Below are positions 40,501 to 44,772 of a stretch of 64,000 nt of DNA, in pieces; positions within the stretch are counted from its first letter, which is position 1; every line of letters begins with the position of its first letter. The stretch comes from a virus. The position numbers and the translations under genes are program-made. The notes under the pieces are model-generated. The model did not search any database. It saw only the letters and a program-made list of their open reading frames with translations, and was not told where the DNA came from. Location: positions 47,560 to 111,559 of the IMG/VR virus record IMGVR_UViG_3300028384_000673. One strand, written 5' to 3'.

Positions 40501-43123
40501 TCAATCTTGGTTCTATGTGCTAAATGCAACTCCAACTTACTTCGAGATTGCACGAGAAATTCGTCACGACGCACGTTACAGTGACTTTGATGTTGACACT
40601 ACAACTACTGGTCAACAGCAGTTTAAGGTTGATGTTCGTTCGGGAATTGTTCGTGAGACAACCACATATGGTGAGCGTGATATCGATACACCAATTAGTG
40701 GTGGATTTAATCTCGCAGATGTAATTGTTGGTAGTAACTCAGATTGTAGTGGTGATGTTATCAGAACTACTAACAATGAAGCAGAAGTTATTAAACTTTA
40801 CAAAAAGTTCAACCTTGAAACTGCATCTGCACGATTCACAAATGGTGAACGTGTCAACGTCAGCGGTAATCCCTCTAACTATGGTTTCGTTGTTCAGACT
40901 TCTGTCCTTACGGGCGACAACACTGATGAGGGTTGGGTTTATCTAGAAAATATCACGGGCACTATCTCCGATGGTGATGACCTCGTGGGCGTAGACAGCA
41001 ACTCGACTGCAACTGTTGATGGTGTTTCATATGATCGTATGCTGATCAATGTCAGTAGAGGTGCATTTGCTCAGGATCAAATGATCTTCAATAAGGGCAA
41101 TGGTGCTGAGGCAGACATCAAACTTTATGAAAACTCTGCTGGTGCTCTCGTGGGTAACACGGGTGGTCGTATCACGATCGACATTGAGACTTTACAAGAT
41201 AACTTTGTGGATGGTGACATTATCTATGGTTCTACTACTGACACTATTATTGATATCGCAGATATCAGAGTTGTGGGTCTGGATCAACTAGAACTCAATC
41301 AGTACGTGCATGGAACCCGTACCGTTCAAATGCAAATTGCTTCGGTCACTCGTGACCAAGGATTTGAAGGTGACTTCAATCCTGGCGATCTGGTTTACTT
41401 GCTACAAGGCACCATCCCCAAAGAACCTGGTTGGACTGCTGTGGTTTCGGAATATAACTTCGATTCGGAGAATTCCATTCATAATATTTGGTTGTCTAAC
41501 TTCCACCCCTATGGTCAGGCAGCAGACGGCACTACAACTATTGATCCAAACCTCGCACAGGGTAGTGCAATCGGTAAGTTTGAAAACCTCAACAACTTCC
41601 CGATTATCCTTGCTAACATCAGCACCGTCTCGGTAACTAACTACACTTCTTACGGTAGAGTCGCAGGTAAGACTATCAGTGGCAACACTGGTCGCCTGTG
41701 GTTGGCAGATGTCGTGGGCAACTTCCCGAACGGTATGTCGATTATTTCTGACTACGGTTGGAAGGCAGGTGTTACTAAGTCTAAGGATCTCATCGGACGT
41801 TGTGATCGCTTCTTCCGTGGATTCGATGGAACTGCAACTTCCTTCAAACTCACTGTTAACAACGGCGAAGCATACTTCCCCGATCCCGCTGGACACATGC
41901 TCGTGTTCGTCAATGGTGTACTGCAACCACCTGGTGGTACTGCTGCTTACACAGCGTTCTCTGACCAGATTCAGTTCACTGAACCTCCGACCATTGGTTC
42001 TGAATTCATTGGTTACTACGTGGGTAAACTGAGACAACTTGATGATATTTCGTTCGAGTTTGACTCTCTACGTGCATCCTTCAACCTGAAATATGACGGC
42101 GGTTTCTATTCTCTGACTCTAACGGATGGTGTTTCTTCTAACACTATCTTGCCTGAGAATAACATCATCGTCTCCCTTAATGGTGTGATTCAGGAACCTG
42201 GCGTTGGTTATACCTTGGTTGGTTCTAGAATCATCTTCGCTGAGATTCCTCGTGCAGGGTCTACATTCGTTGCCTTCTCCTACATCGGTTCTGACGCTGA
42301 CGTGATCGCAGCAACTATCGTGCCTCCGATTGAAGCAGGTGATATTCTGCAAATTGAAGGTGAGGCAGACGAACGTGAAGTCGCTCTGATCGAATCCTCG
42401 AACTCTCTGATCACTTTCGAGTACACAGGAACTGTCAAGGGTCGTGGCGCTCAGGCGATTGCGTCTATCAAGTCTGGTGAACTCACCAAGGCAATCATTA
42501 CCGCACCTGGTGATGGTTACACTACTCGCCCGAACGTGGATGTTATTTCTTCCTCTGGTTTTGACGGACGTGTACGTGCTCTGATGGGTATTTCTAGTAT
42601 CGTTGTGAAGAACAGAGGTATTGGATACGAGCAACCTGTGGTTGACGTTGAAACTACTGTTCCTGATGATTATGTTGCTCCTACTGGCGGCGCAATCAAT
42701 GGCGGTTTTGATACCTACGCAGGCGAGGGTACTGATGCTCAGGGTAATCCTATCGTAATCATCCCTGGTTACATCCAGATCACTTCACAACCTGTGAACG
42801 TGACTGTGAACCAAGGTCAGACTGCATCCTTCACTGTCCTTGCTGATTTTATCATCAGTGCGACTAACGAGGAAGGAACAACTGCACTGAACTATCAGTG
42901 GCAGCGCAAGCAGTATGGCGAAACCAACTGGCAGAACGTAACTGGTTCTACATCTGCAACTTACAACTCTAATGCTGCTGAACAGGCAGACGATGGTGAT
43001 GAGTTCAGAGTAGCAATCACTGCCGCAGGCGCTGAACCTGCTTATTCTAACTCCGTGATTCTTTCGGTTCAGACTGGTGCTACGGTTCTGACTGGATTTA
43101 GTCCCACTCAGATCTTCCAATAA
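22550..43123 (+). CDS. Giant mosaic baseplate/tail structural protein (6857 aa)
   Basis: This single uninterrupted frame of 6857 codons starts 5 nt after gp6. By eye it is a chain of modules. Residues 1-310 carry a baseplate-type N-terminus. GGxGY beta-repeats lie at about 320-625, 1140-1357 and 3110-3337. A segment at about 657-750 contains FYISKGTKTATQYLFKILFG. A YHYH-domain-like region lies at 1380-1557, a beta-propeller-like region at 1850-2244 and LamG-like regions at 2241-2464 and 4704-4918. Two tandem carbohydrate-binding-like units lie at 2671-2797 and a degenerate cupredoxin-like unit at about 2955-3047. Repeated NGxxQxP units recur along the chain. Alpha-helical repeats span about 4157-5877, and an Ig-like domain lies at about 6741-6844. 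Gene order suggests a baseplate-attached fibre or arm that contacts the host. No catalytic motif was found. Module borders are estimates. Confidence 0.85.
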   Translation: MFADRINISDRVENQLPEFIREEDQQLVNFLFEYYSSQEKTGRPFNVLNNLLTYLDLDAYDPKVLNSETTLIKDVDPSIDHIEVEQIDGFLPNNGSVMIDNEVIYYSETVRGPDAILTPGISLQEFNKKRQALESPWVEFDGTRTTFDLKFLGTPVSPVSADHLAVTIYGDLLIPDTDYTISGSEITFTTAPRARTGNDQVELTQILYYIGFADATVKELTLPAISELAGQDSMTVQYDNLPYAPIAEIGLIINRNGVLQRPFDDYVLTDNNSKIKFFVNITPQDTFHIRSIEYVSPSVGSGAEAVTRVGINGEIEAITIKNGGSGYKLNFAPKVSIFSSTGIGTGAAARSLVNGIKDVRLINGGQGYSANNPPVVRITEPSDLINGSRAAAKITVDDTTGQVSGIEITNSGSGYDFIPAITFVNPSGGEVSGCQIDSEGRLVVNSITVTKGGLGYSNPPQIYVDPAPEDGINAEVTASVAPDGTLSGVTITNRGRGYTTAPKVRVIQPVGAQVLDVNVANGSVTNINLLTGGKGYTDAPSIYIVDDRKDSAGEFIGGTGATAVATIFNGAITDINITNFGEGYSTTEPPKVYIAEPLSAQASCDVGFGEVTGCVIRSSGEDYEASALRGCARGVSDVVQFDNYGNQVYAKEEQLRQSDHNRGTIVHNLDSTIIRQVFDKFRRQYMPTIDIDYSQVNPIQVIKTIKDFYISKGTKTATQYLFKILFGEEVDVFYPRDELITPSAASWVVDTILRAELISGDPANLPNAELRQFADSVDQNIKDASVLIENVISIIEGTDTIYELTISEETLSGVFKIPYKTVLVEPLDTVENIITVDSTIGWPEKNGTIIIDDQEVIQYKDKSLNQFIECTRSKNGVVEDWDPGTDIFSDIFVYVNRGQDNEVKLRVLGIAEAGTTVLEDSGSYYLPGDKLNVASLGSSDDDERLQSWLYNVKKLIKVTSITPGGSNNQTATVTCSNPHGLLVEDKVTIYGANPAVFNGTYEVTSRLNDFTFTYAIPVPTQIVPEGNILLSVDLNRGKSQVNSINDVISLFTSNIQNSFFNNDYVYVAASGLPNYKVGPFEGSALIPGNQRKLLRFPRVVNTVSTRTTVKPNNPIGSWVNGVAAWGYKSKDYVTFGPLTAIAITNNGIDYDAGSKPALQISGGGGTGASASVTVNGSLFSIDVTNEGSGYKTQPLISIVGGGGSGATAQAVVTNGRVTRILVENAGTGYTSQPTISITGGDGIGATATAQVRGPISAVTLTSKGSGYTSTPEIKLNSGEGALAQPIVINGRIVSIAIINSGENYTTAPTVYINGDGFGAQAQAVIGTLGEDKGKVVSIQITNKGVGYTQGNTTIRLEAVGQLATFEASVFQWNKNLEYDLNSKYDVARGYVFTGFNNQYGGEYGHISDPKELRYVVGDNVVLDPQTQRFREIGQNEAHSPILGWAFDGNPIYGPYGYIDPTDQNSGLRRMRSSYKLKDEVVYDIDTNPTPARTDGPALSTYPAGTFVNDYEYSFQRGDLDLYNGRFCKTPDYPDGTYAYFITIDESETGLPVFPYILGPEYNSVVDIWNLSQSAIQENIPADVSRFRDPYVNVDIDIDRQPNQRSDEFVTEREGDVLVFEIEDTDNDGIISPSEIATLNAITEEAALQIYDYFPRVSAESRVDIEVETTTKFESAQIDGFVIENPGVSYQVNDTLFFDNTDTDGFGASAQVESVTGRPISAYRKEIINDQPYGKITTESDHELIAQDEIIVTSKVITDNTNKRFYMSVVTGIESITVDQIGVGYSEALPPSYEIISTQGQDVELDIKLDVTTGKIDKVEIINSGFNYSTDNVPQIRVSHPQQFKKTYYWVNQYVDSGVNGGTFEIFDIATTKDRSTYVCGELTQSNGDTAAFLAKFSDLGSLVWDRTLLPSSSRKVARFRRMYIDETSETNHLIYVVGESESQTESGYNPDILVAKYESGLNNANNPEGIVRFQKEIAGVSGSTRRDYAGDIYLDDEQRVYLCGWTDTNSPDPDDIWVIQLNNQGDLIEKRKFASDTEGEQMHQLYYIGDNKVIFAGIDLDNNDLMFGEMSYDGANIELNYVKRLAISGGQVQRPQFVLDSYNDLFFVCDMWNGTKHYGVAFFKIAMSQIRLTAATPEYEFSKILAPSVTFESIQHAGITLDEFDNVNVITHIQYEDNNQQAVINYFKYDGTSLYKSNVIRGEWNTTDSDTDYGLGFTAFQHGVDNSGDVILPINVQKSVQSAVYRFNDGDDLSFDATKQKKAYTTTGTATRSTAQKKFGASSLELASNSSLNWQDFNNDEWSVVFWARLTAAHASTNPQMEMVTAVDDSGSKVRFIINGDSTDGNDGKCTLIIDDGNGGGTTVHSVGSTYFSTMENEGWHHIAVVKEEPTLGSYVYSAFFDGVQVCTATRTEDIAMDDLTIANNVGAPAANKSFRGFIDDLVIEGRAVYTGASLTVPTERYRITTKNSGMDLVKFDRLHSKRDDYQIETQGVVFNENTNLNINTLNNPVITVWNEGSSGLQILDYSDVVSTLSPGTYTFQETVTTFTSKTSTIPSPLGKRLLISPNVVAKYYVRDASYSKIDNVKQFTFNQNIKFTKGTTIEQFNAQGVTQAYGTIVETPTGTVDNPGLGNTYKIGKIFGTFNNDDRFRNSTGEENTIDGQVFAVKRSQDEWVTNKAYSVGDQVYSDGKIYAATNNATSGSTAPEHSIGIVTDGAVLWNYISASGTLQVSLANFPWPKPVENEWETNRSYAINDFVYFGRYKYQATTAGLSGSTSPTHTSGIVSDGNVSWQYISTYDPLSDYARFRPYREEDYTVQIMEVYSDSDFIVGDVVSLGGSITAAPNSDNPKIADLTGLSSVKEIKLTVNLDKDILRTAEGRSDLIYATAVTPHNFEDGDILFVEGFSTNEFNGSFFVKEVFSSRDFIYTLRATASQDPQFAQGAISRVKISSKHPTLQLVRNHSYIFDMSDASNFGYYLSFSEDNQYKLEYSFNVIEREGTPGLSSATEIPIVKFTIGGEVTNITYYYDPSRTGATSPVGTNSFIDVIKTPFDGKFTISEVLSDTEFRFPLLHEPEFTNAEITEDDNDIPRSSYSTTSLKAIGPINTIKLISPGGFYKKLPVISDIASDRKIEKVRITNGGTEYQPGVYTQVPILGDGEGGLVQITVENDEEIGSGTITDVQLTDPGKGYTTASIDVDGIEGILGSTLSGSGAELEVVIPSEGSGAAVFLTGRQIGKIKTLKNNEFGYGYSHDYTLRPEIAFPINLQLFNTSILSQIKITNPGSGYTSAPSVIISGGGGSGAEAEAVVKNNRLSEVLIKNPGAGYSSQPSVTLKSEFTYVVNLDLNYLQFNFPHGITTGAEVQFRADAIGSTVGVLPKPSSVGLTALSSSQTYYAIAGNANGLETDQLRFALTRVDAESGNFITFLTQGDGRQVLLTEVFGGQAEAVVETSRFLEGEEVFQGESYELASAFGVVSENDGWQIEPKILKVTNPNGDFVVGGKVQGVISRASGLIDNINIAKGVLNIDAITKTPGRFIDDVGKPSEIVQKIQDSFFYQNFSYVVKSKIPINRWKTQILENNHPVGFSMFGQLELTGGKDVSGRKVDAGFTKQVNINEYTNVNQITSFGAAQPIYSTFNNSEVLFRKKRLTNSEEILTSIVKKIDDISILFNGERKSFPMTVEGENQIVKANQLLVTLNGIIQSPGSSYQVVGNNIIFAEPPKPDSKITYRNVEFDILPITRLNLNTIGGIFPELGDTVNGFESEARAKVVATGATSIDIVEITGGPFQLNERIDVSRTGFSALIGSIDNSITKLYLENVGGTFTQTALGGVRITGQTTGATATIFTVNPTDVTVDVIDMANGYFERGEEITFFGLQYGAEILNVDSVNYKTIFEFGETISNLDGDKAIIEETNQDLDGNISDKLVLSKTSGTAEYETGAYNVLLNDVIYSASSNIAAKITAISPYRDPIVSINLVRPTSAGGGSWSTLTEGTKFQNQTGLATGEVVRVDMDASPPVLYYLKSSEADIAEDDVIQEYTSDPVNPEQRILGTKTETVAGEIRLGDIVDTLTINKGSSFFGIIFERLISLTNANVIVDDISKTTITPTELSDADQRINADFLDFEQVRSTEIEYENLTGGTIAADDVLRSITFEYGNTVTNSKNRWKDAGRMIGLNRDEIVDFANAEIAVEHPGFYYPGDNTTDQWSRYADAYRLIQKNREYIIAKAYVLMTAEYPALSVPSEDKCKRDIGYFIDALSFDTYSGGTVYTRKLAQKYFSTDGTQFLYVNNEAEATEFAFEKATELMRQALRNDLDGSEVVGGVTYIFYNERTTGGSGGTGITADPSPGNPYGTAGSNEQNYGTNNCSDVQSALQTLFDNISVILLAGSLADLLDEVTPTQYSANEIKCRRDIGLLLDAIQADITDDGNYKTVEFVRSYFDASGSPITNGLVGETAESLTAFRKAGELCRMAINNLLYSQVNTRTAEAGYMLKDPTTYAGPYLGATGSTLQEFDVSNAVYTPGTGVMVLTIGTHSLTTSDSLTIRPYSLRFTCASDSNASFHDYPRTGDPAFNTALSITATTATTVTVNVGDAGTASGQAHTFISALDNAVFVGGGTEAAYYDPNYASGRNESIQHCADVQAGIHTLVEIAATAIGAGNLNNVNALSTITDGTYNENENIRALKIAYKDRAGSGFFIPGDTLRGYSSGASMTVKGVNSGLKWVFTNSITGTFTDREWITNSKLTANGTIGLTKLEKKTGTQSLHFQTHTGLTHALSDVNNFGTADFTIEMWIRPSTNPQTGIKYLYDSRTQIATLTGSPVLYLENNSIKFWLNGTDQISGAHNMTVDTWHHVAVSRTTGITKVWVDGAQVGGDYSDSNNYLERPFRIAAGWDGTNTFQGHIDNLLIHKESLYSATFTPGSTYPTNTANVSFGMSMETPIIVSTEESYAKFTGQTNSAATAKKVNYDDREITIEDIDLARDEHRKCADMLELNLDWISETAVGLMAAKYPDFVIPGDTDTSEQGTNKCIRDTKEYILKAIIADIRYGGNYNSVISGRGYLTKSGGLNYVGNELLQSVYAWDELANVMNFVITTTSTDLEKYPATDGTKYSDILRIPNNFTAPASQSIQDEINGLSNTIIDILCPTGDRFRDGGDAIWKNRDYIAEEVVGYLQDKYRATITGPLGEEREFDFLVMPGYGEPYCVRDIKKHILPAVITDLLTGGNSSVQYVIDQYLNTDDQVLHVEDELSAMLDAFEFTKKLCHHAINQTLLTNGTTASGLGIPANLQDEYYVAVWTDEEAYRDTTVTIDPEAPNQARTGPNHDRLMDAADMLERNKYVIAWEAVHTMNDMSKHIDFTVPGGRKNCTDDVVDLIESMVHDLRMGGNSKTWDAAELYLNDEDDTLLHIEGEEDQSVWVLKWAMDIAILTMRNGFGRENLYIYQEESGIDGSVGGGGAESFDEVETSSYEQNAVRDRFIDAANIIERNIRFIAEEAFHLGQVQYPSLVIPGGSGNWVHDITDILDALQWNLRHGGNNKVFHTAELYVSNSALSHISSQVAESTWIFDKAIELAVDVMQNDTITVAGSHGYTQKFYADLDFAPYNTNDYSITVDGAPDATHGTCADVRSAMMTLMDVVTDTLATPASITDGTITKSLPNIWPVKYSPDMVHRDLSVTYDTSATGGWNTTCEQVASSIETLFDLVIDTIEKARSATPSPNYLTTVTRTGPSTGNTNYQLYTCYNVVDASHTLFDLMIETLGGGSFSDRTAARYLTFNKHAIVDKAFTETQSQYPGTAVTEDFGHSIMKAMIYDLNTGGNGGMMKLANTWFDGEGQFIAFDGIVRQHLLFYMLRLSEASKRIMYDQNNTAEWGVDNRHFRYLDDTRMDAIEYRFEYEQESTEFRLDASWNVANFALTRSQTPANNKVTWINSTDATNLQNLYDEGTDWNTDPDLVLNTPSVEVGFERRENRVKITRPNFYSRGDVLTYVPASSDIESAFSGQSWFYVLNATPTYFEIAREIRHDARYSDFDVDTTTTGQQQFKVDVRSGIVRETTTYGERDIDTPISGGFNLADVIVGSNSDCSGDVIRTTNNEAEVIKLYKKFNLETASARFTNGERVNVSGNPSNYGFVVQTSVLTGDNTDEGWVYLENITGTISDGDDLVGVDSNSTATVDGVSYDRMLINVSRGAFAQDQMIFNKGNGAEADIKLYENSAGALVGNTGGRITIDIETLQDNFVDGDIIYGSTTDTIIDIADIRVVGLDQLELNQYVHGTRTVQMQIASVTRDQGFEGDFNPGDLVYLLQGTIPKEPGWTAVVSEYNFDSENSIHNIWLSNFHPYGQAADGTTTIDPNLAQGSAIGKFENLNNFPIILANISTVSVTNYTSYGRVAGKTISGNTGRLWLADVVGNFPNGMSIISDYGWKAGVTKSKDLIGRCDRFFRGFDGTATSFKLTVNNGEAYFPDPAGHMLVFVNGVLQPPGGTAAYTAFSDQIQFTEPPTIGSEFIGYYVGKLRQLDDISFEFDSLRASFNLKYDGGFYSLTLTDGVSSNTILPENNIIVSLNGVIQEPGVGYTLVGSRIIFAEIPRAGSTFVAFSYIGSDADVIAATIVPPIEAGDILQIEGEADEREVALIESSNSLITFEYTGTVKGRGAQAIASIKSGELTKAIITAPGDGYTTRPNVDVISSSGFDGRVRALMGISSIVVKNRGIGYEQPVVDVETTVPDDYVAPTGGAINGGFDTYAGEGTDAQGNPIVIIPGYIQITSQPVNVTVNQGQTASFTVLADFIISATNEEGTTALNYQWQRKQYGETNWQNVTGSTSATYNSNAAEQADDGDEFRVAITAAGAEPAYSNSVILSVQTGATVLTGFSPTQIFQ
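35040..40105 (+). repeat. Array of alpha-helical repeats within the giant protein
   Basis: Seven copies of a 70-120-residue unit have a core like C-x-RDI-x3-L-x-A-x3-D-x3-GGN-x5-A-x2-YL, then an acidic HxE and a helix. They are near 35040, 35680, 37450, 37960, 38476, 38925 and 39810. Most are preceded by a helix of the form DA-x3-I-x2-N-x3-I-x2-EA. A second helical motif, C-x-DV-x6-TL-x-D, occurs at about 35617, 36420, 39360, 39560 and 39720, with a weaker copy near 37885. A LamG-like unit (36660-37300) interrupts the array. Confidence 0.75.
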
Positions 43124-43126
43124 ATA
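43119..43126 (+). promoter_or_regulatory. T4-type late promoter AATAAATA over the giant gene's stop codon
   Basis: One mismatch from TATAAATA; the TAA stop of the giant gene (43121-43123) is part of it. It lies 19 nt before the ATG at 43146, as expected for a late start site 6-7 nt downstream of the box. Confidence 0.65.
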
Positions 43127-43145
43127 GTAAAAAAGTCCGAATCAA

Positions 43146-44747
43146 ATGAGCGGAACTGCTACTTATAATCAGGCAACACGTATCATTGACGTGGCAGCGA
43201 ATGGTCTTCCCACTCCTGTCACCAGTGGTACGTTTCCTAATGCCGACAATACCAATCAGGTAACCGAGCAAGATTTTGATCATGACTTTTATTATAGAGG
43301 TGGTACATTTGGTACTACCAGAACATTTGATGACAATACATTCTCCCAGGCTGGATTCTTAATTCAGATTCCTTTGTCTGTTGCAGATAACACTTTACTT
43401 GGGTCTTCTATCCAAGTTGGTGATCGTATTCTTTTTGTATTTGACTCTGGAACTGCTAACGAAAGAAAACAAGTATTCATTTATAAAGGAACTGAGCAGA
43501 CTGCAACTGCTGGTGAGTTCTGGCGTGCAACTGATCAATACCTAGAATTAGTTGTTGATTATTCACGAGAACATAGTGGAACATATGATTATTTTGATCA
43601 AAGAAATGCTAGAAACGCTACACCACTAGGTGCAGTTGGTATTGCTGCTAACGGTGTAGTCTTCTTTAATCCTTCTGCTGGATCTGGCGGCAACCCTCCT
43701 ACCAGTTTTACTTGGTTGGCACCGTTTGCTGATGCTCACGATCCTGTTGATTTTGGTGAAGATAACTGTGGTGGATATCCAGAGATTACTGGACAGTATC
43801 ATTACCATACCAGTGACTTTTTGGGTTGTTGGACAAATGATGCTGTTATGGCAACTTATAATGATTACTTTGGTTCCTCTCAGTTCAATGGAGACAATCT
43901 AAGGCATCCAGACGGGCACTCAAAGGTGTTGGGGATTGCTTTTGATGGTTTCCCCATCTACGGACCTTATTTGTATAGTGACCCTTGGAGTAATGCCAGT
44001 AATATAGGTCGTGCAACTTCTTCATACAGAATCAAATCTGAGGAGACTGCCAATAGACCAGACTACGGAACTACTGCTCAGAATCCTCCTGCTGGATCTT
44101 TGATGCAGGACTGGGAATATAGTGAATCACTTGGGAATATGGATTCCCATAACGGTAGGTTCTGTGTTACACCAGAATATCCTGATGGCACTTATGCATA
44201 CTTTCTCACCACGACCGTAGATAGTGAGCAGAATCTAGTTCCTGCTTTCCCATATATTATTGGGTTAACTGCCAGAGAAACGTTCGATCAACCTGCTAAT
44301 AATGGTGCCAGAGCACCACAGACTGATAGTGGTGATGGTGGTGGTGGTAATGTTGCACCTGCAACTATTCAGATCACTGCACAACCACAGAATGCTTCTG
44401 TCAACTCTGGAAACAGTGTCACCTTCTCGGTTACTTCTACCATTATTCCAGAAGACGGGGCTAAGTCTTATCAGTGGTATAGATCCACTGACGGTGGTTT
44501 CTCGTTTGCAGTTCTTACTGGTGCAACCAGCGCCAGTTACACCTTTACCGCTCTAAGTTACATGACGGGATATAAGTTCCGTTGTGAAATTAGAGGACCT
44601 ATTGGTGATACTGCTGCAACAAACTCTCCTCTGGAAACTGAGATTGCAACCCTCACCGTAACTGGATTCTCTGGTGGAACCGCAGAGAATTTCGACTCCA
44701 CCAATGTGAAACTTGACAGCACAACTGTCCGTTTTGATGCAACATAA
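43146..44747 (+). CDS. YHYH-domain and Ig-like virion protein (533 aa)
   Basis: This 533-residue protein contains the literal motif YHYH in GQYHYHTSDFLGCW (about residue 218) and the rest of the YHYH family core: GIAFDGFPIYGPY, SSYRIKSE and FCVTPEYPDGTYAYF. After a Gly-rich linker (about 397-403), residues about 407-505 form an Ig-like domain (ITAQPQNASVNSGNSVTFSV, SYQWYRS). The last residues carry two short FDST/LDST repeats. The giant protein has the same YHYH core and an Ig-like C-terminus, so the two genes share modules. It is probably a fibre or adhesin decoration. It has its own late promoter. Confidence 0.75.
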   Translation: MSGTATYNQATRIIDVAANGLPTPVTSGTFPNADNTNQVTEQDFDHDFYYRGGTFGTTRTFDDNTFSQAGFLIQIPLSVADNTLLGSSIQVGDRILFVFDSGTANERKQVFIYKGTEQTATAGEFWRATDQYLELVVDYSREHSGTYDYFDQRNARNATPLGAVGIAANGVVFFNPSAGSGGNPPTSFTWLAPFADAHDPVDFGEDNCGGYPEITGQYHYHTSDFLGCWTNDAVMATYNDYFGSSQFNGDNLRHPDGHSKVLGIAFDGFPIYGPYLYSDPWSNASNIGRATSSYRIKSEETANRPDYGTTAQNPPAGSLMQDWEYSESLGNMDSHNGRFCVTPEYPDGTYAYFLTTTVDSEQNLVPAFPYIIGLTARETFDQPANNGARAPQTDSGDGGGGNVAPATIQITAQPQNASVNSGNSVTFSVTSTIIPEDGAKSYQWYRSTDGGFSFAVLTGATSASYTFTALSYMTGYKFRCEIRGPIGDTAATNSPLETEIATLTVTGFSGGTAENFDSTNVKLDSTTVRFDAT

Positions 44748-44750
44748 ATA
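44743..44750 (+). promoter_or_regulatory. T4-type late promoter CATAAATA over a stop codon
   Basis: One mismatch from TATAAATA; the TAA at 44745-44747 ending the YHYH gene lies inside the box. The next ATG is 22 nt downstream (44773). Confidence 0.7.
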
Positions 44751-44772
44751 ACACTGTACAAACTGTAAGAAC

